DNA from: Stereocaulon alpinum
Taxonomy: Eukaryota > Ascomycota > Lecanoromycetes > Lecanorales > Stereocaulaceae
DNA: 64,000 nt
Reading direction: 5' to 3'
Assembly: GCA_018257865.1 (NCBI GenBank)
Contig: JAEUBA010000001.1
Coordinates: 868,001 to 932,000 of the forward strand
The notes below the pieces were generated by a model. That model was not told the DNA's origin. It searched no databases and saw only the letters and a program-made list of their open reading frames with translations. Of the stretch, positions 56,863 to 64,000 are shown in pieces (positions within the stretch are counted from its first letter, which is position 1; each line of letters opens with the position of its first letter). The translations under genes were made by a program, and so were the position numbers.

Positions 56863-58337
56863 ATGAGGAAGTCCACTTTCCCCTCACGGAATGATTTCCA
56901 GCAGGCATATGCGAACGTCAAAGTACCTTTCTCATGGCCGCCGTCAATATCCACCATAATACCACATCGGATCCGAAGAAAATTACGGTCGAAAGTACGG
57001 AGTCGACAGTCGCCCTCATCCTCTCTGGCCTCCCTCCAAACCTCCTACTCCCCCGCCGACACTCTACATGCTCTGCGTACACATCAGTGGTCATTTTATG
57101 ATGGGCAATATCTCATACTCATAATACTGGGCATCTTCTCATTATGTATAATACCTTCACCTGGAGCCTTGGTTAAAACAGCCTTTGCAACATTCATCAT
57201 AACCGCCCTACTGTTACCAGTCACGAGACAATTCCTCCTTCCTTCTCTGGCCATATGGATGTGGTTGATCTTCTTCTACGCTTGCGGGTAAGAGCCTTCT
57301 CCTATGATTACTCTCGTGGCCTCCCACAGCCTTGGCAGACGCTCCGGAATACTACGGAGGGTTACATAATACCGCTTTCACTTATATGTGGCTAATCAAC
57401 TGTGTCTCTAGGTTCATACCGAGTACATGGCGACCTCCAATATGGGTCCGAGTCCTACCCGCCCTGGAGAATATCTTCTATGGCGCCAATTTGAGCAACA
57501 TCCTCTCCGCCCACACAAGTACTTTCCTTAGCATCATGGCATGGCTACCATACGGTCTAATACATTTTGGAGCGCCAGTCGTATGCTCAGGCATCATGTT
57601 CGTCTTTGCCGCTCCAGGGACTGTACCAATGTTCGCAAAGAGCTTCGGCTGGATGAATCTGATTGGCGTGGCAATTCAATTGACATTCCCATGTTCGCCT
57701 CCTTGGTATGAGAATATGTATGGACTGGTGCCCGCAACCTATGCGGTGAAGGGTTCTCCTGCAGGTTTAGCGGCCATCGATGAGCTCTTGGGCATTCCAC
57801 TCTATACTCCAGGATTTACCGGATCGCCCATGGTCTTCGGTGCTTTTCCTTCGCTACACGCCGGCAGTGCTGTAATGGAAGCTTTGTTCATGAGCCATGT
57901 CTTTCCCAAACTCACACCTCTTTTCACCGTGTATACCCTGTGGCTCTGGTGGGCGACAATGTATCTGTCCCATCACTACGCCGTGGATTTGGTGGGAGGA
58001 AGTTTGCGTGAGTATATATCCTCTCACTACGTCTAAACCTAGCTAAATTCTTGTAGTCTCCGGAGTCATTTTCTTCGTCGTCAAATCCAAATTTCTACCT
58101 CGCATGCAGTCAGACAAGATGTTCCGCTGGGATTATGATTACATAGAGATCGGTGATGATCCATCAGAGAAGGGATATGCGCTGGCAAACCCTGAAGGCG
58201 CCGCAGAAGATGCCGATGAATGGACAATTGGCTCATCCTCTTCAATATCGTCTGGTTCAAGGAGTCCAATAGATGAGACCGCTTCCTGGGAAGGAGAGAC
58301 CCTGGCTTCACATTCCGACACCGAAGCTCAGCGATAA
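56863..58337 (+). CDS. AUR1: Inositol phosphorylceramide synthase Aur1
   Basis: Three exons, 56863-57287, 57412-58007 and 58057-58337, give 433 aa, as in other filamentous fungi. Aur1 is a Golgi multi-spanning enzyme that transfers phosphoinositol from PI to ceramide, making inositol phosphorylceramide. It is essential in fungi and absent from animals. Motifs are YACG-FIPSTWRPPIWVRVLP across intron 1, FPCSPPWYENMYGL, and the PAP2-like catalytic pair GAFPSLHAG and SHHYAVDLVGG. Several membrane segments are visible (GQYLILIILGIFSLCIIP, TAFATFIITALLLP, VYTLWLWWATMYL). The C-terminal tail is acidic and Ser-rich (SSSSISSGSRSPIDE). Intron 1 is 124 bases with an alternative upstream acceptor-like site, but only the chosen one keeps the family sequence. 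Confidence 0.96.
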
Positions 58338-59411
58338 TTCTGCGCCCCGAAATTAAAACTATCTCTCGGCAACACCACCATGCCGAGTTACGGCTTACGA
58401 TGATGCGTTATGGGAGCGAGCGAAAACGTACATATTGTGCCGAGCATATCCGGCATGCCCTTTTAGCACATATCCGGTTCCCGTTGTTGGATAGGATGGG
58501 CTACCTATTACTAACTTTTAATCTGGTGGGCAGCGCCCGCAAAGAATAGCACAGGTCAGGGTAGCATTTCCGCCTGCTGGACATTCGTTTCTGTGTTCAT
58601 AAAACTTTCGCTGATACCCTCTTTCGCTTATGGGTACATATGGGATTGGCATTCTGCATAGACCAACCATTGCATTCGCTTAGTATTCTGCATTATCGGA
58701 CTGCGTGGAAGCGGTACTGGTAAAGCATGGCGTTTGGAAGATGTTTGTAGCGTGCTGGCAGTTTTCAGCATCGACATGAAACGTGGTATCGAGATTTAGC
58801 AAGCTGGAAGTATGGACTAAGGTCCAAGCTCTTGTGTGTCGATAGAGCTCCGGTAGGGAGCGGCCTCGTTGGAGGTGGTAATTAAGATCTTTGACCCACC
58901 ATAAATACTAAAGTCTGTCTTAGGTTCTGCCGATATCGAGCACGGAAGGATTGATCGTACTGTAAGTAAAGTAGAAATCGCCTCCGACGAAGAAGTAGGT
59001 GTCAGTTAATTTCTATGTTTAGTTGTAGTGCCGTAGATAAAAGCCCTTTACGATAGGCGCTCCAATAGCTGACTCGGACATGGAAGGAAATTCACAGAGT
59101 TTTTGGAATTCTTTATAGTATTAAATAAGTCGCATTTTGTTTGGAGGGGTACCTAGTAAGAGAACTCACTCCTTGCCTTTTACCAGAAGTGACCGTGCTA
59201 TGGACCCAAACCTCCAATTCTCAATCTTTGGAACTATCATTGCTTGACGCAATATCTCTTTTGTGTTTTCTTTTTGCCCATCTCTACTCTGTCCTCTTTT
59301 TACATAGGACTCTACCTGGGCCACAAAGCTGCTGTGATGGCTTTTGCTTAACAGTGCTCGCTTAATTTACATCAGGATTCGCCACCCCGCTGCGCCCGCT
59401 TCTATTCTGTT
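58338..59411. other. Intergenic region, AUR1/RSA3 3' ends
   Basis: About 1.1 kb between convergent genes. No supported gene or RNA. Confidence 0.4.
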
Positions 59412-59886
59412 CTACTTTACATTTTTATCTTTTGGCTGCCTGTTTGCAGTACCCATGATCCGCTCCTGTTCCTCGGGAGTGAAAGAGTATGCGCCTTGTT
59501 TTAGCGCTTGGATTAGAATGGGTACGGATTTCGCAGTGAAGTCTGGTGCTGCGCGGACTTTGTCGATGTCGTCTGCGAAGGCGGCGGTTACGCGGCGGAG
59601 GTAGTAGGCTTCGAATGACTCTTGCGGGTGGGGGGACTACGTCCATTAGATGGATGGTTTGGGACATGGGTGGGAAGGGGTTGGTACCTTTGATGTTGAA
59701 GAGTAATCTGGGCTTTGCGCGGCTTCGGATTTTTGTGAGGCTTCTGGAGAGGTGGATGAGGATGAGGTTTCCATTGGGGATGGGCTTTTAGGCGGCGGCG
59801 ATGTGGACTTGGTCTTCTTGGATTCTGCCTGATAGATATCGTCAGATCTCAGTGCTAGTGGATATATATACGCAATTTCTTACCAT
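59412..59886 (-). CDS. RSA3: Ribosome assembly protein 3 (Rsa3)
   Basis: Three exons on the minus strand, 59886-59884, 59828-59688 and 59636-59412, give 122 aa. The first coding exon is just the ATG: it is followed at once by GTAAGA, and the next exon starts after TATCAG with GCAGAATCC (AESKKTK). Rsa3 is a nucleolar factor of early 60S assembly. The conserved C-terminal block is complete: ESFEAYYLRRVTAAFADDID, then KVRAAPDFTAKSVPILIQAL and QGAYSFTPEEQERIMG. The N-terminal part is Ser/Pro-rich and disordered, as in homologues. The short exons hide it from single-frame ORF scans. A different upstream start cannot be excluded, but the frame and splice sites fit well. Confidence 0.85.
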
Positions 59887-60444
59887 GTCCAAATACAGAG
59901 CCTGGCCTTATACAGCGGTTTGAGATTTCGGGTTTCGAAAGTTAGTGGGTCATTGCAAGGAGTGATCTTCTTTTGCAGGTTTGCCCCCACATCGCCCCCC
60001 TAAAGCTGACCCCGGAAAACCGCCTAGGGGATTTCTGTGCCCCAAGCTTCGGAAAATGCGCCCGGAACAAATGGGTTGTAGGGCTCCCTCCAAGGGCAAT
60101 CTTTCGAAGGCGCGTGGCGTCAGCCCTAGAATAGCCTTCGTTGGCCTGACAAGCTTCACTCTCAATCCGACAACATGCTCTACATGCTAATAAGGGCACA
60201 GCCCCACTAATAGTATTCTACATCTATATCGTACGCATCCGTCTCGGATATGCTGAAGCGGCAGACATAATGGCTTTATCTAAGCCTCCTCTGCTGTGTT
60301 ACCATGGATGGCAAAGTTCGCGGCCAGCTCAGCTTCAGGCATCCACCAAATGCCACTTGAAGCCAGTTGCTCCTCCATGACACTCGAAGCTCGTCATTGT
60401 TTACTACCAAGCTTCGCTACCTAGAGCTGATCTCTGCGATAATA
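59887..60444. promoter_or_regulatory. Divergent region, RSA3/608-aa protein gene
   Basis: About 560 bases between divergent starts, including C-rich blocks near 59990-60040. No additional gene is supported. Confidence 0.4.
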
Positions 60445-62325
60445 ATGGCACCGGCAGTACAGGCTGCATCACTTGCCACAATCATCGATCTTGCAGACGA
60501 TCCTCCGGCGCGTCTTCAACACGGCTTACTGCAGGATGTGCAGCAGCCATTGACACTTTACATCGCGCGAGTGCCTGGCAGTAGAGGTGAACCCTGTTGA
60601 TGAGATGCTCTGAACGTGCGTGAAGCTCACACTCGCACAGATATCTTCCTCACAACACTGAAGCCCCAACAGAAGGTTGTTACCGCGTCAGATGTCCAAA
60701 GCTCGCTCTACTATGTGCACGTGGACAGTGTAGAAGACTACAAGCTTCTCCAATCCGGAGAATCAGAAGAAGATGGGCCGGTGGAGGACACCGCACCATA
60801 TCCGCCTTTGAGTAAACAGACCAGCGTTCGTCGGAAACCGCTGCTGCCAAGCCGCAGTCTTGGTATGGGTGGCCCACCAGAGCCTCCTTCAAAGATCTAC
60901 CCACACTCTCAGGCCCAGAAGAGTAATTTCAATGGACATACTAAAGCTGTAAGAAAGCCTGTTGGCTCTAGCAATACGGCCTTAAGTAGAAGCTCGGAAT
61001 CAGCCCCACCACTTCCTGAGCGCAAGGTCCTCGGCCCACGTCCTATCAATCAACGCTTCTCCACTACCGAAATTCCAGTTCTCCAAGCTGTCCCCGAGAG
61101 ACAAAACATCGACCTCAGGAGATGGTCCGAACAGCCTCCCGCAATACCGCCACGGCCTCCTCTCAGGCCCAATTCTGAAGTACCTAATGGGTTTCAAAGC
61201 ACGAGACTCGTGGAGGAGGATCCACTTCTACGCGCACAGGCGGCTCTTGTGAATCATGAATCAACAGCAGAGCATTGCTGGGCCTGGGAGAAGGATTGGC
61301 AAAACAAACGCACAAGTCAAGCAACGGTAGAAGACAAATCGATCTACGACCTTGACGAGGAATTAGGGCAAGGTTTTGCAGACGATTCTCTGTCGTTGAT
61401 CCGGCGATACGGTGCGCAGCAATGGAACGTTGGCCAAATTATAAATCATGGCATCGCAAATTCTCGCGCGTACATCTCTGTTGATATTACTACACCTGGC
61501 TATGCTAAATTCAATGATCCTTCATTCACGGGCAATAACGAGCTAGGGACCGACTCACAAACTCTCCATAAGACTTCTTTCCCTTCGGAGGCCAGGAGCG
61601 ACTCCTCTAGCACAAGCAGGGCAGACAGAGCAGTTTTCACGCGCCATTTACAGCTTTCTGGATTTGCGAAAAGACCAGATCGAAGTCCCAGATCCGATTC
61701 GACTGAATTCGTGGTCACCCACCGAGCAGGATCCAGTCTTGACTCTCAACGACGCAGCCAGCAGAGTCCAGATAGTCCCGGCTCTATTGCTGACGGGGTT
61801 TCGGAGCATAAGAAAAGGTCATCAAGAGGGAACGTTTTCCACAGTCCTTGGGCTGGGGTATGTGAGTTCACTACAGGCATAGCGGGCCGATCTGTGAAAT
61901 GCAAACATTCCTATGCTTCCAGTAACACCAACTTCGGACCCGGAATGCATTCTACGACTGTTAGCGAATTGCGCTTCAACTTGCCAAGCTCGCAGGCCTT
62001 CGGTACCCCTGCGCCAAAGACTCTGACGCCTGGAACACCCAGAGAGGCAAAGCGCTCTTCGATCTTTTCAAGCCATCGCAAGCAGCGTTCATCCACGTCT
62101 TTTGACACCGCTGAACCAATGAGGAACGACTATTTCGGATCCAAAGTTCAATTCGAAGATCGACTTGATCTTTCTTTGGGTCAGGAACACGCGGGAGGTG
62201 GATTTGGAGGAAAGCAAGCCAAGTTGGGTAAGCTCATAATTGAGAATGAGGGCTTGCAGATGATGGATCTAATTGTTGCTGCTAACATGGCTCTCTGGTG
62301 GAGAGTATATGAAAAGCTTACATGA
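60445..62325 (+). CDS. Conserved fungal protein, function unknown
   Basis: Two exons, 60445-60586 and 60641-62325, give 608 aa starting MAPAVQAASLATIIDL. The junction produces LYIARVPGSRDIFLTTLKP, followed by QQKVVTASDVQSSLYYVHV, a block I recall from uncharacterised Pezizomycotina proteins. The middle is Pro/Ser-rich with PPLPERK and PPAIPPRPPLRP, likely SH3-binding type motifs (inference). Further conserved-looking segments are HCWAWEKDWQNKRT with DLDEELGQGFADDSLSLIRR, YGAQQWNVGQI, and FHSPWAGVCEFTTGIAGRS with VKCKHSY. The last 25 residues (LQMMDLIVAANMALWWRVYE) form a hydrophobic helix that may be a tail anchor or a buried helix. No catalytic motif is seen. Confidence 0.8.
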
Positions 62326-62775
62326 ATCTATCCTCTAATATCTGATCACATTATAAAGCATCATCATTGACTGCCCTGCTCGCTAATTACCGGGCTGTGA
62401 GTTGTCAACGAGCCCGTTTCCGCCTCATTTGTTCGCTTTGTTGTGGTTGGGCAGCATCACAGTAGATGCTTGGCATTTACTTCTCCTTGCACAGTTCTGC
62501 ATCACGTTTCTTTCCAGGCACACAATGGCATTCAGGAACCCGCTTCACTACTAGCGAATGGCACATTCTTACAAAATGCCCAACGTGCGCATGGCTCCAC
62601 TGTTCCGCCCATTACGGTATGACGCCCTTGTGGGGTTGGCTTCACGAGATTTGGGCACCACCAATGGCGCAACATAAAGTCTCCGAGCGGACCCGTTCTC
62701 TTTGCATCTTACAAGACTACCTCTCCTGTTACACGCTTACCGCCAGGCACGTTTGGGACTATATCATCACCCACG
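62326..62775. other. Intergenic region
   Basis: About 450 bases between two plus-strand genes. No supported feature; it presumably contains the promoter of the secreted protein. Confidence 0.4.
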
Positions 62776-63294
62776 ATGCTGTTCCTCCAACCTCGCATCC
62801 TCACTCTGCTCTGGGTATTCGTCCAGCTCTCAAGCTCAGCTCCAGCGAACACGACTTCGTCCATTAGTACCACCCCAACAGATCACCCAACAAAGAGCCT
62901 CCTTCAATCCATCTCTCCAGTCCATCTAAAAGACGACCTATGCCCCACACCCCCAACCCAATACCTCCCTTACCCACCACCTCCAGGCTACGTACCAGGC
63001 CCAGGATGCCCACCAGCAAGTTCTGGCACACAACCCACTGAATTCAATCCTCCCCCAGGCGTCTACGGTGGCTCCGGCTCAGGTACGGGATCATTCGCGC
63101 AGACGAGTAGCCCGGGGATCGGTCTGAGGCAATGGAATCCGGTTGCGAGGGTTCTTGGTGGGGTTCTGCCTAGGCGCAAGGTTGTGCGAAGTATTCGAGC
63201 CCGCGCAGGCGGTGGGAAAGGCGTGGATGCATGGTGTGCGTCAGTGCGCGGGATGATGAGGCCGGGATGGATGTTCAATGGGTTTCTTAGTTGA
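62776..63294 (+). CDS. Secreted proline-rich protein, function unknown
   Basis: Single exon, 172 aa. The N-terminus (MLFLQPRILTLLWVFVQLSS, then APANTT) is a good signal peptide with likely cleavage near residue 22. Next comes a Ser/Thr-rich stretch, then Pro/Tyr/Gly repeats (PTQYLPYPPPPGYVPGPGCP, NPPPGVYGGSGSGTGSF), and then a basic end (PRRKVVRSIRARAGGGKG) with WMFNGFLS. Only three Cys are present. It could be a wall or secreted protein, possibly KEX2-processed at RR sites (inference). No family is recognised, and a single-exon Pro-rich frame could be partly chance, but the signal peptide supports it. Confidence 0.55.
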   Translation: MLFLQPRILTLLWVFVQLSSSAPANTTSSISTTPTDHPTKSLLQSISPVHLKDDLCPTPPTQYLPYPPPPGYVPGPGCPPASSGTQPTEFNPPPGVYGGSGSGTGSFAQTSSPGIGLRQWNPVARVLGGVLPRRKVVRSIRARAGGGKGVDAWCASVRGMMRPGWMFNGFLS

Positions 63295-64000
63295 CGAGGT
63301 GAGCGTGAGTAGGGTATCGGGTAAATAGCTACCGAAGTATATAGGGTATCTAGGCCGGTATTATAGGCTTTAAGAAGGGAAAGGATCTGGTACATTATTC
63401 TCTCGTTACCTATCTGCAGAGATATTTTACTTCCTCCTCTCCCAAGCGAGACTGGTCTTCTTCTCTACTCTTGCTGAGCCGAAAGGTGTTTTCCTTTCTT
63501 CTTCTTTTGCGCAGGCTTCTTTCCTTACAAACATCCGCTCATCTGTGAAACAAGACAAGCTGCTCGCTACGTTTTTTCCAGATGTCAAGGCGGTAAACAA
63601 TGCTGTTCGTGCGAGGAATAATGAGTCTCCTTGCGTAGTCCAGTCTCACTGACGCGGAAATATTTATTGTTCTGCCATCAAGAGGTTCAACATCTAATTC
63701 AGCAATCCACCCATCTATGCGAGTGACGCTATAAATACACAAAAGCAATGCTCGCCAGTAGTTACGCTATGATTGAACGAACAGGGAAACAAGCACGGGC
63801 CATTCATTAGCCCTTTGAAGCTAGTTCATGAAGAAATTCGTTGTACACAGAATGCCCTTCCCATTGCAGAGATTGATTGATCCCGCTGGTTCTAGCCAAT
63901 TGCGAGAAGGAATGTGGAGCAGTGCAGCCAAGGCTTTGTGTCTTATATAAGGAACAATTCGGCCTTGCGGAGATCGATAAAGTCTTTGGCTGTGGGAGGA
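63295..64000. other. Right edge, no gene seen
   Basis: About 700 bases with short open frames only. A gene may begin beyond the window. Confidence 0.4.

Noticed and set aside
57332..57411. In-frame sequence before FIPSTWRP that could extend the second AUR1 exon
   Set aside because: The conserved family sequence passes straight from YAC to FIP, so the later acceptor at 57410-57411 is right and this is intron.
61858..61879. GTATGTGAG...CAG resembling a mini-intron in the 608-aa gene
   Set aside because: Only 19 bases, below any workable spliceosomal intron, and the unspliced frame reads a sensible PWAGVCEFTTG block.

Overview
This window looks like nuclear DNA of a filamentous ascomycete (Pezizomycotina). 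The genes are compact and carry short introns, mostly 40-130 bases, with GTANGT-type donors and CTAAC/CTGAC-like branch sites. The gene set fits as well: a class III chitin synthase, an AtfA-type bZIP factor, IPC synthase, a fungal Opy2 anchor and a Swi5/Ace2-type zinc-finger factor. Two tRNA genes carry short introns at the canonical place. The class cannot be fixed from sequence alone; Dothideomycetes is only a weak guess. I see no rRNA, CRISPR array, intact transposon or secondary-metabolite cluster.

Layout. 0.4-8.3 kb: an FHA/forkhead factor with a tiny uORF (+), Snf7 of ESCRT-III (-), the telomere protein Ten1 (+) and bZIP factor AtfA (-). 8.3-12.7 kb is gene-poor, with one conserved-looking 119-aa gene (-). 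12.7-18 kb: 5-hydroxyisourate hydrolase (-), Get3 (+) and two convergent genes for low-complexity Gln/Gly/Pro-rich proteins separated by G/C-strand-biased tracts. 18.3-22 kb: a long repeat protein whose frame is crossed by one TAA. 23-29.6 kb: tRNA-Asp, gamma-tubulin complex protein GCP3 (+), a WKF-domain protein (-) and the NEDD8 conjugase Ubc12 (-). 31.2-34.3 kb: chitin synthase ChsB (-). 37.4-46.8 kb: Opy2 (+), a small two-exon orphan gene (-), the Dug1 dipeptidase (+), a truncated enoyl-CoA hydratase relic, a possible frameshifted relic and a TPR/J-domain ER co-chaperone (+). 47-54.9 kb: tRNA-Ser, exonuclease 1 (-), Tma16 (+), ubiquitin-eS31 fusion (-) and the Swi5/Ace2-like factor (+). 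56.8-63.3 kb: IPC synthase Aur1 (+), ribosome assembly factor Rsa3 (-, three exons, start codon isolated by an intron), a conserved 608-aa protein (+) and a secreted proline-rich protein (+).

Functionally this is a housekeeping neighbourhood, not a pathway cluster. Several genes touch shared themes: ribosome biogenesis (Rsa3, Tma16, ubiquitin-eS31, probably the WKF protein), stress and cell wall (Opy2 at the input side and AtfA at the output side of the HOG-type MAPK route, ChsB, Aur1), and membrane or protein sorting (Snf7, Get3, the J-protein). They are scattered and on both strands, so co-regulation is not implied.

The items most worth a second look are the in-frame TAA in the repeat protein at 18.3-22 kb, an acid-free N-terminal extension on Dug1 that could give a mitochondrial isoform, the RSA3 start codon isolated by an intron, the forkhead uORF, the enoyl-CoA hydratase relic, and the paired low-complexity genes with opposed G-rich/C-rich tracts between them. 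I found no convincing wholly new multi-gene system.
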